Origin: Elusimicrobiota bacterium
GTDB taxonomy: Bacteria; Elusimicrobiota; Elusimicrobia; UBA1565; UBA9628
Direction of reading: 5' to 3'
DNA: 64,000 nt
Assembly (NCBI GenBank): GCA_016218545.1
Contig: JACRDQ010000019.1
Coordinates: 164,634-228,633 of the forward strand
In this document: piece by piece, positions 6,762-14,668 of the stretch
Layout: each line of letters begins with the position of its first letter
Position numbering within the stretch: the first letter of the stretch is position 1
Translations under genes and position numbers: made by a program
The notes under the pieces: generated by a model
What the model was told of the DNA's origin: nothing
The model's database searches: none
What the model saw: the letters and a program-made list of their open reading frames with translations, nothing else

Positions 6762-7790
6762 TCATTGCTCGAATCCGAAGGCCTCGAGCACGCTGTGGGG
6801 CGGAGCCCCCTGGTGCAGGATGCGGTAGATGGCGTGGAAGAGCGGATAGTCGCCCCCTGCCCGGGAGGTCAGGTCGAAGACGCTCAGCGACGTGTCGATG
6901 CCCTCGACGACCTCCGGGATCTCGCTCTGCGCGACCGGCAGGGTCTTGCCCTCCCCGAGCTTCTCTCCGAGCGACCTGTTCCGCGACTGCGGAGAGGTCC
7001 CGGTCGCGATGAGGTCGCCGATGCCGGCCAGCCAGAAGGCCGTCTGGCGCCTGCCCCCGTACTTCGCGATGACGCGCCCCATCTCCTTGATGCCCTGCAG
7101 GAAGAGCGCGGCCTTGGTGTTGTAGCCGCACGGGTGCTGCCGGCCCTTGGCCAGGCCGTCGAGGATGCCGCAGCCGATGGCCAGCACGTTCTTGAGGGAG
7201 CCCCCGAGCTCCACCCCCTTGCGGTCCGTGCTCGCCTCCACCACGATGGGCCGGTGGTTGAAGAGGGCTCTCAGGCGCCGCGCCCCAGGGCCCGAAGGGC
7301 CGGCGAGCACGAGCTTGGTCGGCGCTCCCAGGGCTACCTCCTTGGCGAAGCTCGGTCCCGAGAGGGTGTAGATGCCGCGGCTGCACGCGGGCATCTCCTG
7401 GGCGATCATGTCCCCCACGGTGAGCAGGGTCCTGGGCTCGATGCCCTTGGAGGCGTTCACGATGAGGGGCTTGCGCTTGCCCAGGTCGCGGCCGGCCTCC
7501 CTGGCCGTCTGGCGGATGTGGGCGGAGGGCAGGACGAAGAGCAGGACCTCGGCGTCCGTCACGGTCTCGGGCAGGCTCGATGAGACGCGGACCGACTCCT
7601 GCAGGTGCAGGCCCGGGATGTGGGGGTGCCGCCTGCGCACGCGCAGGGAAATTTCGACGTCCTTCAATATCTCCCAAAGCCAGATCCTTCGGCGCGGGCC
7701 GTCGGGAGCGTTCCCGTGGGCCAGGTGGTGGGCAAGGACCGTGCCCCAGACCCCGCCGCCGAGCACCGCGATTTTATTACTTATTGTCAT
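6762..7790 (-). CDS. gpsA: NAD(P)-dependent glycerol-3-phosphate dehydrogenase
   Basis: 342 aa, typical size. It reduces dihydroxyacetone phosphate to sn-glycerol-3-phosphate, the phospholipid backbone precursor. The Rossmann motif VLGGGVWGTVLA is at 8-19. The catalytic Lys is in NASKGIEP, and the substrate motifs GGSLKNVLAIGCGI and the C-terminal helical domain are present. The start overlaps the plsY 3' end by 14 nt. PlsY uses the same product for acylation, so the pair forms the first two steps of glycerophospholipid synthesis in one operon. Confidence 0.94.
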   Translation of the reverse strand: MTISNKIAVLGGGVWGTVLAHHLAHGNAPDGPRRRIWLWEILKDVEISLRVRRRHPHIPGLHLQESVRVSSSLPETVTDAEVLLFVLPSAHIRQTAREAGRDLGKRKPLIVNASKGIEPRTLLTVGDMIAQEMPACSRGIYTLSGPSFAKEVALGAPTKLVLAGPSGPGARRLRALFNHRPIVVEASTDRKGVELGGSLKNVLAIGCGILDGLAKGRQHPCGYNTKAALFLQGIKEMGRVIAKYGGRRQTAFWLAGIGDLIATGTSPQSRNRSLGEKLGEGKTLPVAQSEIPEVVEGIDTSLSVFDLTSRAGGDYPLFHAIYRILHQGAPPHSVLEAFGFEQ

Positions 7791-8379
7791 GGAGGAACAG
7801 CTCTTTTCCAGTGAAGAGCCTCTTGATGTTGGGGATGTGCTTGTAGAGGATCAGGACAGCCGCGGCCGAGGCCATGGCCGTGAACGGCAGGGGCGTGCCG
7901 AAGGCCACGTTGAATACCGGAAGGAGCGCTGCTCCCGCCATGGAGCCCACGGAGATGTGGCCGGAGGCGGCGTAGCCCACGATGAAAGCGGCCACGCTGC
8001 AGGCCAGGGGCCAGGGCATCAGAGCGGCGAACACGCCTGCCGAGGTGGCCACGCCCTTTCCCCCTTTGAAGCCGAGGAACACGGTCCAGTCGTGCCCGAT
8101 GATGGCCGCGGCGCCGCAGAGCATCACGACGAGGGTCCGTTCCGGGAACAAGCGCTGGGCCAGCATCACCGGGACCCAGCCTTTGAGGCCGTCTACGACC
8201 AAGGTGATGGCGCCCGGGACCGCGCCCGCGACCCTATAGACGTTGGCGGTCCCGGGGTTCCCAGAGCCGTGCTCGCGGATGTCGAAGCCCCGCATCCAGC
8301 GGACCGTGAGATAGCCTGTTGGGATCCCTCCTAATAGGTAGCTGAGGAGCACGAACCCGGCGACGATCAGGGATTCCAT
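7777..8379 (-). CDS. plsY: Acyl-phosphate:glycerol-3-phosphate acyltransferase
   Basis: 200 aa integral membrane protein with about seven hydrophobic segments. It transfers an acyl chain from acyl-phosphate to glycerol-3-phosphate at the inner membrane to make lysophosphatidate. Family motifs are clear: GSGNPGTANVYR (about 39-50) and GHDWTVFLGFKGGKGVATS (about 94-112). It is the first gene of the plsY-gpsA-BFN-HU-MerR unit and has its own promoter just upstream. Confidence 0.94.
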   Translation of the reverse strand: MESLIVAGFVLLSYLLGGIPTGYLTVRWMRGFDIREHGSGNPGTANVYRVAGAVPGAITLVVDGLKGWVPVMLAQRLFPERTLVVMLCGAAAIIGHDWTVFLGFKGGKGVATSAGVFAALMPWPLACSVAAFIVGYAASGHISVGSMAGAALLPVFNVAFGTPLPFTAMASAAAVLILYKHIPNIKRLFTGKELFLHDNK

Positions 8380-8395
8380 GAAAAAGAGATTGGTA

Positions 8396-8423
8396 AGTCT
8401 AGCAAAAAATGGACTTGCGTCAA
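8396..8423 (-). promoter_or_regulatory. Promoter of plsY with extended -10
   Basis: On the minus strand TTGACG (8418-8423), 16-nt spacer, then TGC-TAGACT (-10 at 8396-8401). The 15-nt block TCTAGCAAAAAATGG (plus-strand 8398-8412) around the -10 and spacer recurs exactly at 39362-39376 upstream of another gene. Confidence 0.65.
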
Positions 8424-8433
8424 GCGGGAAACA

Positions 8434-9708
8434 CTACGCGAGCCGCGTCGCCAGGGCCCGCAGGCGCTCCCAGTTCTCCGTGGTGACCCTCATCCGATAG
8501 CGCACCTTGGTGCCGAAGTGCCGTTCCGAGAGCACCTGGCCGCAGGTGTAGACCGCAGACACCAGGCTTCCTGCTCCGTGGGGCAGGTCGAGCTCGCGCA
8601 GCAGCCACCTGCGGCCCAGGATCTCCTGGACGCGAGCGAGGGCTTCCCCCAACCCGACGCCGGTCACGGCCGAGACCATGGGCCGGTCCGGATAGGAGCG
8701 CTTGAGCTCGCGGCGGGCGGCATCCTCCAGCAGGTCCGTCTTGTTGAAGATCCTCACCCGCGGGATGGAGCCTGCTCCCAGGTCTTCGAGGACGGCGTCC
8801 ACGGCCGCGTCCTGCGCCGCGAAGTCCGGGGCGGTCGCGTCCGTCACGATGAGCATGCAGTCGGCCAGCGAGGCCTCCTCGAGCGTGGAGCGGAAGGCCG
8901 CGACCAGGGCCGTGGGCAGGCGCTGGATGAAGCCGACCGTGTCCGTGGCCACGGCGCGGGTGCCGTCCGGCAGGCGCACGCGCCTGGTGGTGGGGTCGAG
9001 GGTGGCGAAGAGCTTGTCGTCCGCGTAGACGCCGGGTTTGGATGAGTCCTCGGTCAGCGCGTTGAGGAGGGTGGACTTGCCCACGTTGGTGTAGCCCACG
9101 ATGGCGATGAGGGGCACCGGCACCGAGAGCCTGCGCTCCCGCTGGACCTGCCTGCGCGAGGCGATGCGCTCGAGGTCCTTCTGGAGGTGCAGGATGCGGG
9201 ACTGGATGTGGCGGCGCTCGTACTCGAGCTTGCGCTCTCCCGGTCCTCTGGTTCCGATGCCGCCGACCTGCTGGGAGAAGGAGCGCCAGGCGCCGGTCAA
9301 GCGGGGCAGCATGTAGGAGAGCTGCGCGAGCTCGACCTGGAGCCTCCCCTCGGAGGTCTTGGCGCGCTTGGCGAAGATGTCGAGGATCAGGCGGGTGCGG
9401 TCGATGATCTTGGAGTCCGTCTCCTTCTCGAGGGTCTTCTGCTGGGCTGGGCTGAGCTCGGCGTCGAAGATGACGGTCCTGGCCCTGCAGTTCTTGGCCG
9501 CCACGGCGACCTCGCGCACCTTGCCGCTGCCGATGAGGGTGCCCGGATGGTAGCGCGCCACGGATTGGCGGAGCTTCCCCGCCACCACCGCGCCCGCGGT
9601 CTCGGCCAGGCCCTGCAGCTCGGCGAGGCTGTCGTCCACGGCGCGGCCCTCGGACTTAAGGCCCACGCCGACGAGGAGGACGCGTTCTGCGACCTTGGTG
9701 AGCTCCAT
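8434..9708 (-). CDS. hflX: GTPase HflX
   Basis: 424 aa from the ATG at 9708. It is a ribosome-associated GTPase that splits or rescues stalled ribosomes. The N-terminal HflX domain (about 1-180) carries GTLIGSGKVREV and GGIGTRGPGERKLE. The G domain has G1 GYTNVGKST, G3 DTVGFIQRLP and G4 NKTD. A longer frame upstream to 9756 lies inside the preceding gene. The ATG shares one base with the preceding stop (TGATG), so translation is coupled. HflX genes commonly lie near miaA, as here. Confidence 0.94.
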   Translation of the reverse strand: MELTKVAERVLLVGVGLKSEGRAVDDSLAELQGLAETAGAVVAGKLRQSVARYHPGTLIGSGKVREVAVAAKNCRARTVIFDAELSPAQQKTLEKETDSKIIDRTRLILDIFAKRAKTSEGRLQVELAQLSYMLPRLTGAWRSFSQQVGGIGTRGPGERKLEYERRHIQSRILHLQKDLERIASRRQVQRERRLSVPVPLIAIVGYTNVGKSTLLNALTEDSSKPGVYADDKLFATLDPTTRRVRLPDGTRAVATDTVGFIQRLPTALVAAFRSTLEEASLADCMLIVTDATAPDFAAQDAAVDAVLEDLGAGSIPRVRIFNKTDLLEDAARRELKRSYPDRPMVSAVTGVGLGEALARVQEILGRRWLLRELDLPHGAGSLVSAVYTCGQVLSERHFGTKVRYRMRVTTENWERLRALATRLA

Positions 9709-11306
9709 CAGCGGAGCACCGCCTCTCCCGCCGTGTCCTGCACCACTTTGCGCCACGCGAGCGCGGTGGAGGACAGCAGGGATTCCACGGGAGCGAAATC
9801 GTCGGTCAGCACGACCGCGCGGCCGAGCTCATCCGGAGAGGGAGTGAGCTCGTGCTCCAGCGCGAAGGAGCTCCCCTCCCTGACCTCGCGTCTGGAGTCC
9901 AGGGAGGCCCGGGCGAGGTCCTCGGCCAGCGGCCGGTCCGAGCAGAAGAAGACGATGTTGGCCAGACCCTTGTAAGGCTCGGAGGCCAGGTAGGCCCGGG
10001 TCTCCGGGAAGACCGAGCGCATGGTCTTGTACACCGCCGCCCAGGCTTGGTCGCGCTCCGAGGCCACGAGGCTCACCAGGTTGGCCGCGAGGACCCCGCC
10101 CGGAGACAGCGCCTTCCTTGCCGCCTGGAACGACTCCTTGGTGAAGAGCTGGTAGGGCGGGTTCTCCCCCACGAAAGCGTCGAGGATGACGATGTCGTAG
10201 GTCCGCCCCCCTCCTTCGAGGAAGGAGCGTCCGTCCTCCACGTACGTCTTCCCCAGCCCTTGCGCGATGTCCCCGAAGAACGCGGCGGCCTCGAGCATGA
10301 CCGGGTCGATCTCCACCACATCCGAGGGGATGGCGTGGAAGGCCTCGAAGGCCAGCGGCAGTTGCCCCGCGCCGGAGCCGATGAAGAGGGCCCGTTTGGT
10401 CCCGGGGCGCAGCTTCGCGGCGAGCTCGAGGGTATGGAGGTAGGGCGAGTCGCTCTCGAGAGGAGGCAGGGTCCGGCCCGCGGCCGGCGCGGCCCCAGCG
10501 TCCTTCCTCGGCCTGGCGACCGATTGGGTGACCCCGTCGACGAGGAGGTAGCGCAGCCCGTCGACGTCGAAGACCATGATTTCGCCGTAGGGCGACTGCC
10601 TGGAGAAGAGCATCCCGTCCCGGACGGGACGCGCCGAGGCCCAGGCCAGGGCCAGGACCGCGGCCAAGGCCCCTGCGGTCCTCCAGGGAGTCTTGCCCCG
10701 GATGACCCAGAACCCTGCTCCTGCCAGAGCCAGGAGGAGCGCCGCGAGGCCATGGAGGATGACGGGCACGCGCAGGTTGGGGATGAGGAAGAAGCCAGAG
10801 GCCACGGCTCCGAGCACGCTCCCGACCGTCGACACCGCCATGACTTCCCCGGCCCGGGTCCCGACGCGGGAGAGGTCGCGGGTCGTGGCCCGCATCACGA
10901 TCGGTCCGAGCGCGCCCAGCAGGGCCAGGGCGGGGCCGAGCAGCACGGCGGAGCTCGTCAGGGCCCCGAGGCGCACGCCGAGGGAGGCCGAAGCCTTGAG
11001 GACCGGCACGCGCAGGACCGGCACGAGGGCCACGGCCACGGCGGCGAAGGCCGTGAGCTTGGCGAAGAGGGCCGGGTCCGGGTCGCGGTCCGCGGCCCGG
11101 CCGCCCAGGGCGTAGCCCGCCGCGAGCGCGATCATGGTCACGGTGATGACCGCGGCCCAGCAGTAGAGCGAGGTGCCGTAGAACGGTCCGATGACGCGGG
11201 CGCCCACGAGCTCGAGGCAGAGCACGACGGCCCCGGTGCAGAAGACGCCTGTCAGCAGGTAATGACGCACGGATGCCGGGACCGGCTGGGAGGTGGGAGG
11301 CCTCAT
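9708..11306 (-). CDS. Polytopic membrane protein with spermidine-synthase-like methyltransferase domain
   Basis: 532 aa. Residues about 15-220 contain roughly seven transmembrane helices. The soluble C-terminal half (about 240-530) is a Rossmann domain of the SpeE-like class (ALFIGSGAGQLPLAFE, DVVEIDPVML, VEDGRSFL, YDIVILDAFVGENPPYQL, LTDDFAPVE). Fusions of this type are widespread and usually unassigned; polyamine synthesis is possible but the substrate is unknown. It starts at an ATG overlapping the miaA stop (ATGA) and is coupled to hflX. A second fusion of the same architecture is at 61134-62627. Confidence 0.8.
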   Translation of the reverse strand: MRPPTSQPVPASVRHYLLTGVFCTGAVVLCLELVGARVIGPFYGTSLYCWAAVITVTMIALAAGYALGGRAADRDPDPALFAKLTAFAAVAVALVPVLRVPVLKASASLGVRLGALTSSAVLLGPALALLGALGPIVMRATTRDLSRVGTRAGEVMAVSTVGSVLGAVASGFFLIPNLRVPVILHGLAALLLALAGAGFWVIRGKTPWRTAGALAAVLALAWASARPVRDGMLFSRQSPYGEIMVFDVDGLRYLLVDGVTQSVARPRKDAGAAPAAGRTLPPLESDSPYLHTLELAAKLRPGTKRALFIGSGAGQLPLAFEAFHAIPSDVVEIDPVMLEAAAFFGDIAQGLGKTYVEDGRSFLEGGGRTYDIVILDAFVGENPPYQLFTKESFQAARKALSPGGVLAANLVSLVASERDQAWAAVYKTMRSVFPETRAYLASEPYKGLANIVFFCSDRPLAEDLARASLDSRREVREGSSFALEHELTPSPDELGRAVVLTDDFAPVESLLSSTALAWRKVVQDTAGEAVLR

Positions 11307-12253
11307 CCTCGCGGTCCTTGCCGCGCTGCCTCGAGGGCCGCGGAGAGCATGGCGCTCTCCGGGCCGCCGGGGATGGCCGCGTTGCCGGGGAGCTGCCCGG
11401 AGAACCAGGTCCTTTGGCGTTTGGCGTAGGCGTTCGTGGCGCGGATCATGAGGTCGAGCCCGGCGGAGCTGGTGACGCGCCCCTCGAGGCAGGCGAGCGC
11501 CTCCCGGTAGCCGAGGCTCTGGAACGCGGGCTCGCGTCCGGTCCAGCGCTCGAGGAGGCTCCGGGTCTCGGCGAGGATCGCGGGCCACATCAGGCGGGCG
11601 CGGGAAGCGATGCGCTCCTTGAGCTCGGCCGCGGACCATACGATGCTGAGGTACAGGGGCCGCCATTCGCGGCCGGAGGACGGAGCGGCTTTCCAGAAGC
11701 TCGAGATGGGCCGGCCGGTGAGGCGCTGGACCTCCAGGGCCCGGATGAGGCGCTGCCGGTTGGCCGCAGGGATCGCGGCCGCGGCCTCGGGATCGCAGAC
11801 GGCCAAGCGGCGGTGGAGGGCAGGCAGGCCGAGGCTCTCAGCCTCCGCCGCGAGTTCCGCGCGGACGGACGGGTCCGCCTCGGGCAGCTCCGAGAGCCCC
11901 TCCAGGAGGGCTCGGATATAGAGACCGGTCCCTCCTGCCACGATGGGCAGGCGGCCGCGGCTTGCGACGTCCCTGAGGACCGGGGCGGCCAGCCGCGCGT
12001 AGGCTCCGGCGCTGACGGTCTCGGAAGGCTCGGCCACGCCGATGAGGTGGTAGGAGACCCCTTTCCCCCGTCCCGCGCCGTCCACGGCGAGGCCGTCGGG
12101 GCCGAAGGAGGGCTTCGCCGTGCCCGCGTCGAAGCCGCGATAGAGCTGGCGGGAGTCCGCGGACACGATCTCGCCCTTGAGCTCCCGGGCGAGGGCCAGG
12201 GCGAGCGCCGTCTTGCCCGAGGCGGTCGGACCGACGATGACGACGACGTTCAG
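11303..12253 (-). CDS. miaA: tRNA dimethylallyltransferase, CTG start
   Basis: 316 aa if translation begins at CTG 12253. MiaA transfers an isopentenyl group from DMAPP to N6 of A37 in tRNAs reading UNN codons. The P-loop GPTASGKT is at 8-15 and is followed by SADSRQLYRGFD, GGTGLYIRALLEG and the C-terminal tRNA-binding part. The first ATG in frame (12166) lies after the P-loop and would delete it, and no ATG, GTG or TTG lies nearby upstream. The CTG overlaps the pilZ stop as CTGA, exactly as other genes here overlap as ATGA, and GGAAGG lies 4 nt before it. MiaB, the next enzyme of the same modification, is two genes upstream. Confidence 0.9.
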   Translation of the reverse strand: MNVVVIVGPTASGKTALALALARELKGEIVSADSRQLYRGFDAGTAKPSFGPDGLAVDGAGRGKGVSYHLIGVAEPSETVSAGAYARLAAPVLRDVASRGRLPIVAGGTGLYIRALLEGLSELPEADPSVRAELAAEAESLGLPALHRRLAVCDPEAAAAIPAANRQRLIRALEVQRLTGRPISSFWKAAPSSGREWRPLYLSIVWSAAELKERIASRARLMWPAILAETRSLLERWTGREPAFQSLGYREALACLEGRVTSSAGLDLMIRATNAYAKRQRTWFSGQLPGNAAIPGGPESAMLSAALEAARQGPRG

Positions 12254-12720
12254 TGCGCCTTCCAGTATTGGGGGACTTTCTGCGGCTTGACGCAGAGGAA
12301 GTGGAAGGTGCAGTCCGGGACGCAGGCGTCCGGCAGGCTCAGGGAGATGCGGGTCTCGCAGTCGAGGTTGTCGTTGGCCATCTTGTTGATGACCATGCGG
12401 TGCTTGGAGCTGAGCTCGCTGAACGCGATGCCCACGTTCCAGGTCTGTCCCTTCTGGTGCATGCGCGCGACCCTGCCCGTGATCGGCACGGACTTGAGGC
12501 CGGGCAGGCTCAGGACCATGTCGAGCTTCTTGGCTTTGGGAGGCTCGGCGAAGCAGACCATGGACATGCCGCCGGCGGACAGGTCGGTGAGGATGGCGGG
12601 CTGTTCGATGCCGCGGCCGTTGGCGTCGAACCTCACCGTGATGGGCTCGATGAGCCCCTCGACGACGGAGAAGCGGTGGTGGCGCCTGCGGTCCGGCTGT
12701 TTGCTGGTCTTCGTGGTCAT
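12250..12720 (-). CDS. PilZ domain protein, predicted c-di-GMP receptor
   Basis: 156 aa, soluble. The two c-di-GMP contact motifs of PilZ are present: an RxxxR-type arginine cluster (DRRRHHRFSV, about 9-18) and DLSAGGM (about 45-51, D/NxSxxG). The rest fits the PilZ beta barrel with a short C-terminal extension. It is translated between miaB and miaA with 4-base overlaps on both sides, so it is in the same operon as the tRNA modification genes. What it controls is not evident. Confidence 0.85.
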   Translation of the reverse strand: MTTKTSKQPDRRRHHRFSVVEGLIEPITVRFDANGRGIEQPAILTDLSAGGMSMVCFAEPPKAKKLDMVLSLPGLKSVPITGRVARMHQKGQTWNVGIAFSELSSKHRMVINKMANDNLDCETRISLSLPDACVPDCTFHFLCVKPQKVPQYWKAH

Positions 12721-14012
12721 GCTTTCCTCCGAGGGATGTGCGCCATGAGGATGTTGCCGGCTCGGCCCGAGACGACGGCCGAGACGACGCGGCCGGGCAA
12801 GACGGGCTCGTCGAGCCGCACCCTGAAGCCGTCGGCCGCGCGGCCGGTTCCGGGCTCGTCGACGAGGACCGAGACTTCGCGGCCGACGAGAGAATCGAGA
12901 TAGGCGGCGGAGAGCTCCGCCACCAGGGCGTGCAGGAGGACGAGGCGCTCCTCCTTGACCTCGCGGGGGACGTCGTCGCAGAGGAGCGAGGAGGGCGTTC
13001 CCTGCCGGGGCGAGTACTTGAAGCAGAAGGCGGAGACGGCGCCCATCTCCGAGAGCAGCGAGAGCGAGTCGGCGAAGTCGGCCTCCGTCTCGGTCGGGAA
13101 GCCCAGGAGGATGTCCGTGGTCACGGTGAGGCCCGGCAAGAGGCGGCGGGCCATCGCGACCGTGGCAAGGTACGAGGCGCGGTCGTAGCCGCGCCGCATG
13201 AGGGCCAGGATGCGGTCCGAGCCCGACTGCGCGGGCAGGTGGAGGGCCGGGACCACCTTCGGGTGCTCCGCCATGGCTCGGGCCACGGTCTCATCGAAGC
13301 GCAGGGGGTGCGGGCTCATGAAGCGCACGCGCTCGACGCCCGGGACCGAGGCGACCAGTCCGAGGAGGTCCCCGAAGCCGGCGGGCCGCCCTTCGAAGGC
13401 GCCGTGCCAGCCGTTGACGGCCTGGCCGAGCAAGGTGAACTCGCGGGCGCCGGCCTCGGCCTTGAGCCGCGCCTCGCCGAGGATCTCGCCGGCCGGGCGG
13501 TGGGATTCCGGGCCCCGCACCGACGGGACGATGCAGTAGGAGCAGGCCGCGTCACAGCCGCGCATGATGGTCAGGGTGGCGGAGATGCCCGACGCGGAGA
13601 CGGCGGGCGACGTCTTGGGCTCCGCCGGCGCCCTTTTGGAAAGGAAGGAGTCGACGATGGACGGGAAGGACTCCACGGACTTAGAGCCGGCGACCAGGTC
13701 CACGTGCGGGAAGCGCCTCTTGAGCTCCCCCCCGCCGATGCGCTCCGCGGCGCAGCCGGCGACGATGATGGCGCCTTCGGGATGCGAGGTCTTCCACTCT
13801 CGCAGGCGGCCGATGTAGGAGAGGGCGCGGTGCTCGGCGTGGTCCCGCACCGTGCAGGTGCCCACGAGCACCGCGTCGGCCTCGTCGAGCTCCGAGGTGA
13901 GGGCGAAGCCCCTCTTGGCCAGAGCGCCGGACATCTCCGCGACGTCGGCCGCGGACATCTGGCAGCCGAAGGCGTGCGCGAAGAGCTTGCGCCCGGCCGG
14001 GTGCGTCTTCAT
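12717..14012 (-). CDS. miaB: tRNA-2-methylthio-N6-dimethylallyladenosine synthase
   Basis: 431 aa from ATG 14012 (an ATG at 14021 is also in frame). It is a radical-SAM methylthiotransferase acting on i6A37 made by MiaA. The N-terminal UPF0004 domain has its three cluster Cys (FGCQMS, GTCTVRD, AGCAAE). The radical SAM motif CDAACSYC is about residue 157-164, and a TRAM-like RNA-binding domain ends the protein. A -10 box TATAAT at 14020-14025 ends 7 nt before ATG 14012, so the mRNA may be leaderless; this is why I prefer the second ATG. It heads the operon miaB-pilZ-miaA-speE-like-hflX. Confidence 0.93.
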   Translation of the reverse strand: MKTHPAGRKLFAHAFGCQMSAADVAEMSGALAKRGFALTSELDEADAVLVGTCTVRDHAEHRALSYIGRLREWKTSHPEGAIIVAGCAAERIGGGELKRRFPHVDLVAGSKSVESFPSIVDSFLSKRAPAEPKTSPAVSASGISATLTIMRGCDAACSYCIVPSVRGPESHRPAGEILGEARLKAEAGAREFTLLGQAVNGWHGAFEGRPAGFGDLLGLVASVPGVERVRFMSPHPLRFDETVARAMAEHPKVVPALHLPAQSGSDRILALMRRGYDRASYLATVAMARRLLPGLTVTTDILLGFPTETEADFADSLSLLSEMGAVSAFCFKYSPRQGTPSSLLCDDVPREVKEERLVLLHALVAELSAAYLDSLVGREVSVLVDEPGTGRAADGFRVRLDEPVLPGRVVSAVVSGRAGNILMAHIPRRKA

Positions 14013-14019
14013 GGGTATC

Positions 14020-14027
14020 ATTATACT
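14020..14027. promoter_or_regulatory. Overlapping divergent -10 elements between miaB and a plus-strand gene
   Basis: On the minus strand TATAAT occupies 14020-14025 and on the plus strand TATACT occupies 14022-14027. Each ends 5-7 nt before a start codon (miaB 14012, plus-strand gene 14033). No convincing -35 is seen for either, so the assignment is tentative. Confidence 0.45.
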
Positions 14028-14032
14028 ATGAT

Positions 14033-14668
14033 ATGATTCGCTCCATGCGCAGTATAGCGGCGATCTTGCTGACGGCCGCCATGGCGGCCGCGCTTCCCGT
14101 GGCCGGCCAGGACCTGCCTTCAGGCGGAGAGGAGCTTCAACCTCCCGCCGAGGGAGAGGCCGCGCCCCCGGGCGACCGGCCCGGCGGTCAGGACCAAGGC
14201 GGCGGACAGGACGGTCCCGGCCCTGACGCTCCGTCCGGTCAGGACGGGGACGCTGACCCCGCGCCGCAGGACGGCTCCGGTCCCGCTCCCATGGACCAGT
14301 CCGGCCAGCCCGGGCCGGACGCGGCCGGCCAGGGTCAGGGAGGAACGCCGTCCGATTTCGAGCCCCAACCTCCGGCTCCGGTCCAGCCGGGAGTCGCGGC
14401 GCAGAGCGAAGCCGGTCCCGAGACTGCGGCCAAGCCCAAGGCGAAGAAGAAAAAGAGCCGCAAGCCTGCTCCGGCTTCGGTCGAGGACCAGGCCGCGGCC
14501 CCCGTGATGGCGGCGCCGTCGGAGACCGAGGAGGCGCCCGCTGCCAAGCCGGTCAAGGCGCGCAAGGTCCGGGGAGCCAGGGGCAAGGCCGCGGGGCAGG
14601 CCGTCTCGGCGCGCAAGCCCGCGGCTTCCGCCCTTCCGGAGACGCCGTTCTCGCCCTCGATGCCCTAG
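14033..14668 (+). CDS. Small Pro/Gly/Gln-rich secreted protein, function unknown
   Basis: 211 aa. The N-terminus (MRSIAAILLTAAMAAALPVAG, from the internal ATG at 14045) is a good signal peptide. The remainder is low complexity: a Pro/Gly/Asp/Gln-rich acidic half, then a Lys/Ala/Pro-rich basic half (KPKAKKKKSRKPAPA). No domain is recognisable. Divergent from miaB, it ends in a 4-base tail-to-tail overlap with batE. Low-complexity GC-rich frames can be spurious, but the signal peptide and the absence of any other gene in the space support it. Confidence 0.5.
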   Translation: MIRSMRSIAAILLTAAMAAALPVAGQDLPSGGEELQPPAEGEAAPPGDRPGGQDQGGGQDGPGPDAPSGQDGDADPAPQDGSGPAPMDQSGQPGPDAAGQGQGGTPSDFEPQPPAPVQPGVAAQSEAGPETAAKPKAKKKKSRKPAPASVEDQAAAPVMAAPSETEEAPAAKPVKARKVRGARGKAAGQAVSARKPAASALPETPFSPSMP

